DNA of 64,000 nucleotides from Agrobacterium tumefaciens. Its GTDB lineage: Bacteria; Pseudomonadota; Alphaproteobacteria; Rhizobiales; Rhizobiaceae. Position 1 is the stretch's first letter. Every line of letters begins with the position of its first letter. Below, piece by piece: positions 27,241 to 36,209 of the stretch. The notes under the pieces were generated by a model that was not told the origin of the DNA, ran no database searches, and saw only the letters and a list, made by a program, of their open reading frames with translations. The translations under genes were made by a program, and so were the position numbers. Location: NCBI GenBank assembly GCA_017744915.1, contig JAGIAH010000007.1, forward strand, positions 1-64,000. The letters run 5' to 3'.

Positions 27241-27294
27241 GTCTCTGTCCGTCGTTCTAACCGGCGGGTCTGAAAACGCCCGCCTTGGTAATCA

Positions 27295-28356
27295 TCAGGC
27301 CGTGGCTTTCACCGGATCGGCGCTCCCCGTCAATTCTTTTCTGACGATCGGGGCGACTTTCGTACCATAAAGCTCGATGCCGCGCATGATCTGATCATGC
27401 GGCATCAGGCCAATGGCCATCTGCAGCAGGAAACGATCATTCTTGAAGACGCCATGTGCCTTGATGATCTTTTCCGCCACCAGTTCCGGCTCGCCGAGGA
27501 AGAGATTGCCCTCCGGCCCACGCGCCGCATCGAAATGCGCGCGGTTCGTCGGTCCCCAGCCGCGCTCGCGGCCGATGCGGTTCATCACCTCCGCCTGCGG
27601 GCCGTAAAACTGGTCCGCCGCCTTGTCGGTCGTATCGGCAATGAAACCATGGACGTTGATGCTGGTGCGCAGCTTCGTCTTTTCCTGACCCGCCCGGCGG
27701 GCCGCCTCATGATAGAGATCGAACAACGGCGCAAACCGGCGATATTCGCCACCGATGATGGCAAGCGCTACCGGCAGGCCCATGGCACCGGCCCGCGCCA
27801 CCGATTGCGGTGTGCCGCCGACGGCGATCCACACCGGCAGACGTTCCTGAAGCGGACGCGGATAAACCCCGCGCCCGTTGATGGCCGGATGTTTGGTGCC
27901 GGACCAGGTGACGATTTCCTGTTCGCGCAGCGCCAAAAGCAGATCGAGCTTCTCGGCGAAGAGCACGTCGTAATCTTCGAGATCATAACCGAACAGCGGG
28001 TAGGATTCGATGAAGGAACCACGCCCGGCCATGACCTCGGCACGGCCGTTCGACAGGAGGTCGACAGTCGAGAATTGCTGGAACACCCGCACCGGGTCAT
28101 CCGAGCTGAGCACCGAGACGGCGCTCGTCAAGCGGATGTTCTTCGTCTTCACCGCCGCCGCCGCAAGCACGGTGGAAGGCGAGGAGACGACATAATCCGG
28201 GCGGTGATGCTCACCCAGCCCGAACACATCAAGCCCGACCTGATCCGCAAGCTCGATTTCCTCAAGAAGATGTTTGAGCCGGCGCGCGCCTTCCGGCCCG
28301 CGGCCATCGGCGGGATTGGGATTGACATCCGCGAATGTGTAAAGACCGAGTTCCAT
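27295..28356 (-). CDS. LLM-class flavin-dependent oxidoreductase
   Basis: This 353-residue protein belongs to the bacterial luciferase-like monooxygenase superfamily, which uses reduced FMN or F420-type flavin. Typical segments are [53 protein letters not shown] and the flavin-phosphate-binding [16 protein letters not shown]. The LLM group to which this belongs has no general substrate; some members act on organosulfur compounds or hydrocarbons. It starts 208 bases from the divergent 3-hydroxybutyrate dehydrogenase gene and is followed closely by map. Confidence 0.85.
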   Translation of the reverse strand: MELGLYTFADVNPNPADGRGPEGARRLKHLLEEIELADQVGLDVFGLGEHHRPDYVVSSPSTVLAAAAVKTKNIRLTSAVSVLSSDDPVRVFQQFSTVDLLSNGRAEVMAGRGSFIESYPLFGYDLEDYDVLFAEKLDLLLALREQEIVTWSGTKHPAINGRGVYPRPLQERLPVWIAVGGTPQSVARAGAMGLPVALAIIGGEYRRFAPLFDLYHEAARRAGQEKTKLRTSINVHGFIADTTDKAADQFYGPQAEVMNRIGRERGWGPTNRAHFDAARGPEGNLFLGEPELVAEKIIKAHGVFKNDRFLLQMAIGLMPHDQIMRGIELYGTKVAPIVRKELTGSADPVKATA

Positions 28357-28564
28357 AAACGATACCTCTGTTTGCTTGTCTGAGAGATAGGGACGGACGG
28401 TCTTTCAGACAAACGCAAAATCTGGAAGCTTAGCTTCGAAAAAATGGATGGGCGCAGCCGGATTTACCACGCCGGCACCCTCCCCCGAAATGGCGATTGC
28501 CAGCCCGCCCCCTTTGGGCATAACCTGCTTAAATATGTGCGAAGTAATGCAAAAAGGGGAAAGC

Positions 28565-29341
28565 ATGCATCGGACAGTTATCGTGACAGGCTCCACAAGC
28601 GGTATTGGCCTCGGCATTGCGCAGCGATTTGCGCGCGACGGCGCCAATATCGTGCTGAACGGCTTTGGCGACGAAGACGAGATCGAAAAACTGCGCCTTC
28701 TGCTGGAAGCCGAAAGCGGCGGACGCGTGCTTTACCACCCCGCAGATATGACGAAACCGGACGAGATCGCCGATCTCATTCAATCCTCGCACGAAAAGCT
28801 CGGCTCGGTGGATGTGCTCATCAACAATGCCGGTATCCAGCACATCGCGCCCATCGAGGAGTTCCCGACGGAAAAATGGGACTGGATCATCGCCATCAAT
28901 CTGACCAGTTCCTTCCATACCATGCGCGCCGCGATACCGCTGATGAAAAAGGCTGGCAAAGGCCGCATCATCAACATTTCCTCGGCCCACGGCCTTGTCG
29001 CCTCGCCGTTCAAATCGGCCTATGTGGCGGCCAAGCACGGCATCATGGGCCTGACGAAGACGGCAGCGCTTGAGCTTGCCCAGACCGGCGTCACCGTCAA
29101 CGCCATCTGTCCCGGTTACGTGCTGACCCCGCTGGTCGAAAAGCAGATACCGGAAATGGCCAAGGTGCGCGGCATCAGCGAAGAGGCGGTGAAAAACGAC
29201 GTGATGCTGGAGTTGCAGGCGACCAAACAATTCGTCACCGTCGATGACGTCGCCACCGCTGCCCTGTTTCTGGCAAGCGATGCGGCGAGCAACATCACCG
29301 GCACCCATATTTCCGTGGATGGCGGCTGGACAGCGCAATAA
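28565..29341 (+). CDS. bdhA: D-3-hydroxybutyrate dehydrogenase
   Basis: This 258-residue short-chain dehydrogenase interconverts D-3-hydroxybutyrate and acetoacetate with NAD(H), the entry step for using PHB-derived hydroxybutyrate. The NAD-binding TGSTSGIG is at residues 8-15, NNAG at 87-90, and the catalytic set N112, S140, Y153 and K157 is complete. QATKQFVTVDDVA and the C-terminal THISVDGGWTAQ are typical of BdhA, whose usual length is 258. AGGGGA lies six bases before the ATG at 28565; an upstream ORF extension to 28448 is not supported. An inverted repeat follows the stop. Confidence 0.95.
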   Translation: MHRTVIVTGSTSGIGLGIAQRFARDGANIVLNGFGDEDEIEKLRLLLEAESGGRVLYHPADMTKPDEIADLIQSSHEKLGSVDVLINNAGIQHIAPIEEFPTEKWDWIIAINLTSSFHTMRAAIPLMKKAGKGRIINISSAHGLVASPFKSAYVAAKHGIMGLTKTAALELAQTGVTVNAICPGYVLTPLVEKQIPEMAKVRGISEEAVKNDVMLELQATKQFVTVDDVATAALFLASDAASNITGTHISVDGGWTAQ

Positions 29342-29355
29342 TTGCCGGACTTTCT

Positions 29356-29390
29356 TTCCGTTATGGAAACAATGAATTGCCAAAACGGAA
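29356..29390 (+). promoter_or_regulatory. Inverted repeat between bdhA and xdhA
   Basis: TTCCGTTATGG (29356-29366) and CCAAAACGGAA (29380-29390) are complementary at ten of eleven positions with a 13-base spacer. The element starts 15 bases after the bdhA stop and ends 88 bases before the xdhA ATG. No T-tract follows, so an operator for the xdh genes is at least as likely as a terminator for bdhA. Confidence 0.45.
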
Positions 29391-29478
29391 ATCGATATGC
29401 AGGCTCGGGCGTGCATAGATGTGCAGGGACAATGACAAGAAACCGGCTCGATAGCCGGTCAACACAGCAAGGCATTGC

Positions 29479-30948
29479 ATGAACGACGCGATCAGCTTCA
29501 TCCTCAACAGCGAAACCGTTTCGCTGAAGGATTTCGGACCGACAGATACGCTTCTCGATTACCTCCGCATCAGCAAGCGGTTAACCGGGACCAAGGAAGG
29601 TTGTGCCGAAGGCGACTGTGGCGCCTGCACGGTGCTGGTCGGACGGCTGCTGGACGGCTCGCTGCGATATGAAAGCGTCAATGCCTGCATCCGTTTTCTG
29701 GGCTCGCTGCACGGCACGCATATCGTCACGGTGGAGCATCTGGCCGCCCGTGACGGCACGCTGCACCCCGTGCAGCAGGCAATGGTGGATTTCCACGGCT
29801 CGCAATGCGGTTTCTGCACGCCGGGCTTCATCATGTCGCTTTATGGCCTGTGGCTCACCAGCGAAAACCCCGGCCGCGCCGATATCGAAAAGACGCTGCA
29901 AGGCAATCTCTGTCGATGCACGGGTTATGAGCCGATCGTGAAGGCCGCCGAAAAAATCGCCGCCGCCCGCCCAAGCGCACTGTTTGACCCGCTGCAACGG
30001 GACCGTACCGATATCATGGCAAGACTTTGGGCGGTCCGCGAAAACGAGACAATCACCGTCACCCGTGGTGAGGATCGCACCATCATTCCGGCGACGCTTT
30101 CCGACTTGACCGAGATTTACGCCGCCGAACCGAAGGCGACCATCGTCGCCGGTTCCACCGATGTCGGCCTATGGGTGACGAAACAGATGCGGGCGCTGAA
30201 CCCGGTGATCTTCATCAACAATCTCGGCGATCTGCAAACCATCACCGTGGATGAGGAGGGCGTTACGCTCGGTGCCGGCGTCACCTACAGCCAGGCCTTC
30301 AACACCATCGCAGAACATTTCCCGCCGCTTGCCCGGCTGTTTGACCGCCTGGGCGGCGAGCAGGTGCGCAACATGGGCACCATCGGCGGCAATATCGCCA
30401 ACGGTTCGCCCATCGGCGACACGCCGCCGGCGCTGATCGCGCTCGGTGCGACACTGACCCTGCGTTCCTCCTCCGGCAATCGCAGCCTGCCGCTGGAAAG
30501 CTATTTCATCGATTATGGCAAACAGGACCGGCTGAGCGGCGAATTTGTCGAAAAGCTGTTCATTCCGTTCCAGAAGCCGGAAAGCCACTACGCCGTCTAC
30601 AAGATTTCCAAGCGGCGCGACGAGGATATTTCTGCGCTCTGCGGTGCTTTCAGCCTGACGCTCGATGCCGATGGCACCGCCGAGGACATCCGCATCGCCT
30701 TTGGCGGCATGGCCGGCACACCGAAACGGGCCGCACATCTGGAGGCGGCGCTTCTTGGCAAGCCCTGGTCGCAGGAAACGATCGACGCGGCGCGCGAAGC
30801 GCTGGATGAGGATTTCACGCCGCTGACGGACTGGCGCGCGACTGCCGAATATCGGCAACTGACGGCCAAGAACCTGCTGACGCGGTTCTTCCTCGAGACT
30901 TCGGGCGAAAAGCAGGAACTTGCGCGCTTCACGCTGGAGGAGGCTTGA
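29479..30948 (+). CDS. xdhA: Xanthine dehydrogenase small subunit (FeS and FAD)
   Basis: This 489-residue subunit passes electrons from the molybdenum centre to NAD through two [2Fe-2S] clusters and FAD. The plant-type cluster ligands are C42, C47, C50 and C70. The second cluster uses C110, C113, C145 and C147 in GFCTPG and NLCRCTGY. The FAD-binding domain covers about residues 200-370, with IVAGSTDVGLW and the family GGEQVRNMGTIGGNIANGSP. A CO-dehydrogenase flavoprotein C-terminal domain follows. Three bases separate it from xdhB. The operon oxidises hypoxanthine and xanthine to urate. Confidence 0.96.
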   Translation: MNDAISFILNSETVSLKDFGPTDTLLDYLRISKRLTGTKEGCAEGDCGACTVLVGRLLDGSLRYESVNACIRFLGSLHGTHIVTVEHLAARDGTLHPVQQAMVDFHGSQCGFCTPGFIMSLYGLWLTSENPGRADIEKTLQGNLCRCTGYEPIVKAAEKIAAARPSALFDPLQRDRTDIMARLWAVRENETITVTRGEDRTIIPATLSDLTEIYAAEPKATIVAGSTDVGLWVTKQMRALNPVIFINNLGDLQTITVDEEGVTLGAGVTYSQAFNTIAEHFPPLARLFDRLGGEQVRNMGTIGGNIANGSPIGDTPPALIALGATLTLRSSSGNRSLPLESYFIDYGKQDRLSGEFVEKLFIPFQKPESHYAVYKISKRRDEDISALCGAFSLTLDADGTAEDIRIAFGGMAGTPKRAAHLEAALLGKPWSQETIDAAREALDEDFTPLTDWRATAEYRQLTAKNLLTRFFLETSGEKQELARFTLEEA

Positions 30949-30951
30949 ACC

Positions 30952-33291
30952 ATGGACACCACAAGCTTCGACAAGACCAAGACCGAAATCGACGGCCCGA
31001 TGCACGCTTCGCTGCGGCACGATTCCGCCCACAAGCATGTGACCGGCAGCGCCGAATATATCGATGATATTCCCGAACCTGCCGGCCTCGTCCACGGCGC
31101 GCTCGGCCTTGCCGACCGCGCACACGCCGAAATCGTCTCGATGGACCTTTCCGAGGTGGAAGCGACACCAGGCGTGCTGTGGGTGATGGTTGGCAAGGAT
31201 GTGCCCGGCGAAAACGATGTCTCGTCCGGTGGCCGTCACGACGAGCCGCTGCTGGCCGAGACAAAGGTCGAGTTCCACGGCCAGCCGATCTTCGCGGTTT
31301 TTGCCGAAACCCGCGATATCGCCCGCAAGGCCGCGCGCAAGGCGAAGATCACCTATAAGGACCTGCCGCATTTCACCGATATCGATACGGCAATCGAAAA
31401 TGGCGGTGCGCTCGTCATCGATCCGATGACGCTGAAACGCGGCGATGCCAAGCTTGAAATGGATGTCGCGCCCCGCCGCCTTACCGGCACGATGCGGATC
31501 GGTGGGCAGGAGCATTTTTATCTTGAAAGCCACATCGCCATGGCCGTGCCGGGTGAGGATGACGAGGTGACGTTGTGGAGTTCTACCCAGCATCCAAGCG
31601 AAATCCAGCATATCGTCAGCCATATATTGCAGGTGCCGTCCAACGCCGTCACGGTACAGGTGCGCCGTATGGGCGGCGGTTTCGGCGGCAAGGAAACGCA
31701 GGGCAACCAGTTTGCCGCGCTTTGCGCCATCGCCGCCAAGAGGCTGAACCGGGCCGTGAAAATCCGCCCGGACCGCGACGAGGACATGACGGCCACCGGC
31801 AAGCGCCATGATTTCCGCGTCGATTACGAACTGGGCTTCGATGACGAAGGCCGCATCCACGCCGTCGACGCCACCTATGCGGCGCGCTGCGGCTTTTCCT
31901 CCGATCTCTCGGGCCCGGTCACGGACCGTGCCCTGTTCCATGCGGATTCCAGCTATTTCTACCCGCATGTGCATCTCACCTCGCGGCCGCTGAAAACCCA
32001 CACCGTCTCAAACACCGCCTTTCGCGGTTTCGGCGGCCCGCAGGGCATGCTGGGGGCAGAACGTTTCATCGAGGAAATCGCCTATGCCGTCGGCAAGGAC
32101 CCGCTCGATATCCGCAAGCTGAATTTCTACGGCGAGACCGGCTCCGGCCGCACCGCGACGCCCTATCATCAGGAGGTCGAAGACAACATCATCGCTCGCA
32201 TCGCCGAGGAGCTGGAAACCTCCAGCGACTACCGCGCACGACGTGATGCAATCATCGAGTTCAACAAAACCAGCCCGATCATCCGCAAGGGCATCGCGCT
32301 CACCCCTGTCAAATTCGGCATCTCCTTCACCATGACCGCCTTCAACCAGGCGGGCGCGCTGGTGCATATCTACAATGACGGCTCCATCCACCTGAACCAT
32401 GGCGGCACCGAAATGGGTCAGGGCCTTTACACCAAGGTGGCGCAGGTGGTGGCCGATGCCTTCCAGGTGGATATCGGCCGGGTGAAGATAACCGCCACCA
32501 CGACCGGCAAGGTGCCGAACACCTCGGCCACCGCCGCCTCTTCCGGTTCGGACCTCAACGGCATGGCGGCCTATGACGCCGCCCGTCAAATCCGGGAAAG
32601 GCTGGTCAAATTCGCCGCCGAGAACTGGAACGTGCCGGAAGAAGAGGTCGTTTTCCTGCCGAACCGGGTGCGCATTGGGCTTGAGGAAATCGCCTTCAAC
32701 GATTTCATCAAGAAGGCCTATTTCGCCCGCGTGCAGCTCTCCGCCGCCGGCTTCTACAAGACGCCGAAAATCCACTGGGACCGCGCCGCCGGCCGTGGCA
32801 CGCCGTTTTATTATTTCGCTTATGGCGCAGCCTGCTCGGAAGTGTCGATCGACACGCTGACCGGCGAATACCTGATGGAGCGCACCGATATCCTCCACGA
32901 TGTCGGCAAGTCGCTGAACCCGGCCATCGATATCGGCCAGATCGAAGGCGCCTTCGTACAGGGCATGGGCTGGCTGACCACGGAGGAATTGTGGTGGGAC
33001 GGCAAGGGGCGGCTGCGCACCCACGCGCCTTCCACCTACAAGATCCCGCTCGCCTCCGACCGGCCGAAGAGCTTCAACGTCAGGCTGGCGGAATGGGCGG
33101 AAAATGCCGAACCCACCATCGGCCGCTCCAAGGCCGTGGGCGAACCGCCCTTCATGCTGGCGATCTCGGTTCTCGAAGCGCTTTCCATGGCCGTCGCCTC
33201 CGTCGCCGATTACAAGGTCTGCCCGCGGCTCGATGCACCGGCAACGCCGGAGCGGGTGCTGATGGCAGTGGAACGACTGAAGAAGGTGTGA
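30952..33291 (+). CDS. xdhB: Xanthine dehydrogenase large subunit (molybdenum cofactor)
   Basis: This 779-residue subunit binds the molybdenum cofactor and oxidises the purine ring. Recognised blocks are GSAEYIDDIPEP at the N-terminal hammerhead domain, FYLESHIAMAVPGEDDE, the molybdopterin-contacting RRMGGGFGGKETQ, NTAFRGFGGPQGM with the substrate-binding Arg, and the C-terminal GRSKAVGEPPFMLAIS, where the Glu is the catalytic base. The order and length fit bacterial XdhB. It lies between xdhA and xdhC in a tight operon. Cofactor insertion should require the XdhC protein encoded 14 bases downstream. Confidence 0.97.
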   Translation: MDTTSFDKTKTEIDGPMHASLRHDSAHKHVTGSAEYIDDIPEPAGLVHGALGLADRAHAEIVSMDLSEVEATPGVLWVMVGKDVPGENDVSSGGRHDEPLLAETKVEFHGQPIFAVFAETRDIARKAARKAKITYKDLPHFTDIDTAIENGGALVIDPMTLKRGDAKLEMDVAPRRLTGTMRIGGQEHFYLESHIAMAVPGEDDEVTLWSSTQHPSEIQHIVSHILQVPSNAVTVQVRRMGGGFGGKETQGNQFAALCAIAAKRLNRAVKIRPDRDEDMTATGKRHDFRVDYELGFDDEGRIHAVDATYAARCGFSSDLSGPVTDRALFHADSSYFYPHVHLTSRPLKTHTVSNTAFRGFGGPQGMLGAERFIEEIAYAVGKDPLDIRKLNFYGETGSGRTATPYHQEVEDNIIARIAEELETSSDYRARRDAIIEFNKTSPIIRKGIALTPVKFGISFTMTAFNQAGALVHIYNDGSIHLNHGGTEMGQGLYTKVAQVVADAFQVDIGRVKITATTTGKVPNTSATAASSGSDLNGMAAYDAARQIRERLVKFAAENWNVPEEEVVFLPNRVRIGLEEIAFNDFIKKAYFARVQLSAAGFYKTPKIHWDRAAGRGTPFYYFAYGAACSEVSIDTLTGEYLMERTDILHDVGKSLNPAIDIGQIEGAFVQGMGWLTTEELWWDGKGRLRTHAPSTYKIPLASDRPKSFNVRLAEWAENAEPTIGRSKAVGEPPFMLAISVLEALSMAVASVADYKVCPRLDAPATPERVLMAVERLKKV

Positions 33292-33305
33292 GGGGGCCAG
33301 CGCCA

Positions 33306-34145
33306 ATGCCTGATACCTCTCTCTCCACTTTCCTCGCCCGCTCCACCCCCGCGATCCTCGTGGAAATCGAAGCCGTCAAAGGCTCCTCACCACGCGAGGC
33401 CGGCACCTTCATGCTGGTCTCGCAGGATGATTTGTGGGAAACCATCGGCGGCGGCCAGTTCGAATATATGGCGATAGACCACGCCCGCGCCATGCTGCGG
33501 GCAGGTGCTGCCGAAGACCGCATGGATATTCCGCTTGGGCCTGAAATCGGCCAGTGCTGCGGCGGGCGCACCCTCATCCGCTTCCGGCTGATAACGGCGG
33601 AGATCGCGGCCACTCTCGAAGCAAGGCTGAAGGGCGAAGCCGAACAGCAACCCGCCGTCTTCATTTTCGGGGCGGGCCATGTCGGCAAGGCGCTGGCGCA
33701 GAGCCTGTCGCTGCTGCCCCTGACGCTGACGGTGGTGGAAACGCGTGAAAGCGAGCTGCGCGATCTTACCGCGGGCATCGCATCCGTGCTCACCCCGATG
33801 CCGGAGGCGCTCGTCGCGAAAATCCCGGCCAATGGTGCGGCCATCATCGTCACCCATGATCACGCGCTCGATTTCCTGATTGCGAAGGAGGCGCTTGCCC
33901 GCAACGATCTCGCCTATGTCGGCATGATCGGCTCGAAGACCAAACGCGCCACCTTCGCCCATTGGCTGGCGGATCAGGCAGAGCCCGCTTCCCGCCTTGC
34001 GAAGCTCATCTTGCCCATCGGCGGCACCGGCGTCAGGGACAAGCGCCCCGCCGTCATAGCGGCCCTTGTGGCAGCCGAGTTGCTTCAAGCATTTTCTGCC
34101 ACCGAAACTGGGAATCCCCGCAAGCACCAGCCCGCCCATCCTTGA
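33306..34145 (+). CDS. xdhC: XdhC, molybdenum cofactor insertion protein for xanthine dehydrogenase
   Basis: This 279-residue chaperone binds Moco, promotes its sulfuration and delivers it to XdhB. The N-terminal XdhC/CoxI motif is VEIEAVKGSSPREAGTFML. The GGG-QFEY and LGPEIGQCCGGR segments follow, with the two Cys that matter in Moco binding. A Rossmann-type domain starts at VFIFGAGHVGKALAQ and ends with PIGGTGVRDKRPAVIAA. The ATG at 33306 follows GAGGGGG at a normal distance. The 3' end is overlapped antisense by a small ORF at 34054-34284. Confidence 0.94.
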   Translation: MPDTSLSTFLARSTPAILVEIEAVKGSSPREAGTFMLVSQDDLWETIGGGQFEYMAIDHARAMLRAGAAEDRMDIPLGPEIGQCCGGRTLIRFRLITAEIAATLEARLKGEAEQQPAVFIFGAGHVGKALAQSLSLLPLTLTVVETRESELRDLTAGIASVLTPMPEALVAKIPANGAAIIVTHDHALDFLIAKEALARNDLAYVGMIGSKTKRATFAHWLADQAEPASRLAKLILPIGGTGVRDKRPAVIAALVAAELLQAFSATETGNPRKHQPAHP

Positions 34146-34284
34146 GGCCGAGATCACGCTTCAACGTGTCAGGCAGGCTTTCATCGGCCAGATTGTCCGG
34201 CCGAAAGCTTTCAAAGGCAAATTGCTCCGCTGTCCGCAGACCCGCGCGCAGGCGGGACCACGCGCGCAATAATGCTGTGCGCAT
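34054..34284 (-). CDS. Small basic protein, possibly DUF1127-like
   Basis: This 76-residue ORF has a good GGAG six bases before its ATG at 34284. The C-terminal stretch SLPDTLKRDLGLKDG resembles the ending of DUF1127 proteins (LSDRLLRDIGL types), which are small RNA- or DNA-associated regulators in alphaproteobacteria; the rest does not match clearly. It runs antisense to the last 92 bases of xdhC and diverges from the LysR gene. The ribosome-binding site and the family-like motif argue that it is real, but the overlap leaves doubt. Confidence 0.5.
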   Translation of the reverse strand: MRTALLRAWSRLRAGLRTAEQFAFESFRPDNLADESLPDTLKRDLGLKDGRAGACGDSQFRWQKMLEATRLPQGPL

Positions 34285-34358
34285 GTTCGTCTCCATTCAG
34301 AATTTTCAGAAGCTCAGTTGATCTATGAAACTGAAAATGACTTGATTTCCGGATAAAA

Positions 34359-34376
34359 ACCAATGAAACCTTTGGT
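34359..34376 (+). promoter_or_regulatory. Inverted repeat before the LysR gene
   Basis: ACCAA (34359-34363) and TTGGT (34372-34376) flank eight bases. The element ends 24 bases before the LysR ATG and faces the divergent small ORF. LysR-type proteins often bind a dyad near their own start, so autoregulation is plausible. Confidence 0.4.
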
Positions 34377-34400
34377 GGTTAGCATAAAGAGAACTTATCC

Positions 34401-35330
34401 ATGAAGATGTCTCGCCAGTTCCCGCTGAATGCGCTGCGTGTGTTCGATGCAGCAGCCCGGCATCTGAGTTTCACCAAGGCCGGTGAAGAGCTGGGCATGA
34501 CGCAGACGGCTGTCAGCTATCAGGTGAAGCTGCTGGAGGAAAATATCGGTGAGCCGCTCTTCATCCGCAAAGCGCGGCAGGTCTTGCTGACCGAGGCCGG
34601 ACACAAACTGGCGCCGAGAGTGGCGGAAGCCTTCAACAGCCTGCGGGAGGCCGTCGATACTATTCGCGACACGTCAGATACCACACTGACCATCCATTCC
34701 ACCGCCACTTTCGCCTCGCGCTGGCTGTCGCGGCATCTGGGCGCCTTCCAGCTTGAGCATCCCTCGATCGCGGTGCGGCTCGACACATCGAGCACATTAA
34801 TCGATTTTTCGCAGTCCGACTGCGATGTCGCCATTCGCTGGAGCCGTGATGACGGCAAGGGGCTGGCCTATCATCAATTGCTGCGCGGCGTTTATACGCC
34901 GATGCTGCATCCAAGCCTCGCCGAGACCATCGGCGGATTACACAAGCCGGAAGATCTGCTGCGCCTGCGCATCATCGATCCCGGCGATGTCTGGTGGAGC
35001 CAGTGGTTTCGTGAGGTGGGCGTCGAAAATCCGGGGCTTGACCGGTATCCGCGCAGCCGCCTCAATGTGCAGGCCTTCGAAGCCGCCGCGGCAATCGCCA
35101 ATCAGGGGGTGGCCATGCTCACCCCGGAACTTTATGCCGACGAGATCGCGCTTGGCCGCCTTTACCAGCCCTTCGAACACCTCAGCAGCGAAGGCAAGAA
35201 CTACTGGCTGGTCTATCCCGAAAACCGCAGGAACATCCGCAAGATAAAGCTGTTTCGCGACTGGATATTGAAGCGGATCGAAGAAAGCCATCCGCAGCAA
35301 CCGCCTCAAAACCCCATGTCCGGCGCATAA
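34401..35330 (+). CDS. LysR-family regulator, GcvA-like
   Basis: This 309-residue regulator has the winged helix-turn-helix at residues about 8-65 (PLNALRVFDAAARHLSFTKAGEELGMTQTAVSYQVK) and an effector-binding domain from about 95. The N-terminal wording and the ITIHSTATFASRWLSRHL-type linker are those of GcvA-like members. Its position between xdhABC and puuD suggests control of purine catabolism, but GcvA relatives regulate many pathways, so that is inference. An inverted repeat lies just upstream. The last 25 bases overlap a convergent small secreted-protein gene. Confidence 0.9.
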   Translation: MKMSRQFPLNALRVFDAAARHLSFTKAGEELGMTQTAVSYQVKLLEENIGEPLFIRKARQVLLTEAGHKLAPRVAEAFNSLREAVDTIRDTSDTTLTIHSTATFASRWLSRHLGAFQLEHPSIAVRLDTSSTLIDFSQSDCDVAIRWSRDDGKGLAYHQLLRGVYTPMLHPSLAETIGGLHKPEDLLRLRIIDPGDVWWSQWFREVGVENPGLDRYPRSRLNVQAFEAAAAIANQGVAMLTPELYADEIALGRLYQPFEHLSSEGKNYWLVYPENRRNIRKIKLFRDWILKRIEESHPQQPPQNPMSGA

Positions 35331-35644
35331 AAACAGCGTGGCGTATCCTCATCCGGAAACAGACAGAGATGATATTCGCCGTCCTCGGACCGTCTTGCCT
35401 CGCTCTGCGACCAGCTGAAAACGTGACGCCGCGTGACCATGCGGTGATCGCCGGGTGCAAGGGAGACCTCGTAACCGTCGGGCGTGACACGAACGCTGCG
35501 TGTGGGGATCATCTGGCAATCACCGGTTTCGGCATCGCCATTGCAGCAATAGCTTTCATATTTGAACCCCTTGTGGGATTCATGGGCAAGTGCTGTGGCG
35601 GTGACCGCCAGGAGCAGGAAGAGGACCGTCAGAACAAGGCGCAT
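35306..35644 (-). CDS. Small secreted Cys-containing protein, unknown function
   Basis: This 112-residue protein starts with a clear signal peptide (residues 1-20, LVLTVLFLLLAVTATALA). The mature part begins HESHKGFKYESYCCNGDAE and has five cysteines (CC, C in DCQM, LCLF, RCFY), so disulfides in the periplasm are likely. The ATG at 35644 has GGAG nine bases upstream; upstream in-frame ATG codons are too close to it or unsupported. I do not recognise a named family. A His cluster at the new N-terminus (H, SH) could bind metal. It converges on and overlaps the LysR gene. Confidence 0.65.
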   Translation of the reverse strand: MRLVLTVLFLLLAVTATALAHESHKGFKYESYCCNGDAETGDCQMIPTRSVRVTPDGYEVSLAPGDHRMVTRRHVFSWSQSEARRSEDGEYHLCLFPDEDTPRCFYAPDMGF

Positions 35645-36209
35645 CGGCATGGTCTCCGTTGAAAACAACGGCGGCTGCCGGAAGATCATTGCGTCCCTTT
35701 GTTCAAACTTCACACATCAACACGCACCCGGACACAACGGCACCGGTAACTGCGACACCTGCCCCCCGATATGCCCCCGCCCCAGGGTTCGCAGCGCCCG
35801 CTTTCGGAATAACCGCCAGCGAAACATGTCATGGAAGCCATGCGCACCGGCCCGAAAATCAGAAGCGATTTTCAACAGGAATGATGCGCCCGTTAAAGGC
35901 TGGAGCGTCCTTTGCCGTCCTTTCGGATGGGAGGAGCGCTCCAAGGCTCCACAGCCTTATATTTTAGCACATCGGCAGGCTGCACAAAGGATAATAGCTG
36001 AGTCGCCTTACCCAGCTAAGCACAAACTATGCGACAGGAAACGTTCACTGCAACTTTACCGCGCCAACACCCGCATATCCTCCACTCGAAACGAGATTGC
36101 GGACACAAACGCAGTGGATTGTGAACAATCATCCCCTCCCCTCTGCTTTTCCCTTTCCTAACGGTCAAATTTCTCGCAAGGTGCGCTGCACAAGGATCAG
36201 GGGAACCGC
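35645..36209. other. Gene-poor region upstream of puuD
   Basis: About 565 bases contain no ORF with supporting features. ORFs here are Pro/Arg-rich frames without ribosome-binding sites. A GGAGCGCTCC palindrome lies at 35933-35942 and a candidate operator at 36117-36130. The length leaves room for a small RNA or long regulatory region, but neither is shown by the sequence. Confidence 0.4.
36117..36130 (+). promoter_or_regulatory. Perfect dyad GATTGT-GA-ACAATC before puuD
   Basis: Six-base half sites separated by two bases lie 80 bases upstream of the puuD ATG. The half-site TTGT/ACAA spacing resembles operators of GntR-family (FadR-type) repressors, which often control purine or ureide genes. 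No GntR gene is in the window, so the binding protein is unknown. Confidence 0.4.

Noticed and set aside
30169-33306. Long minus-strand frames across xdhA and xdhB (610 and 432 codons)
   Set aside because: They are shadows of xdh genes, without family motifs, and the xdh frames have complete cofactor ligands.
35659-35967. Open frames in the gap before puuD
   Set aside because: Pro/Ala/Arg-rich composition, no family resemblance, no Shine-Dalgarno. I treat the region as non-coding.
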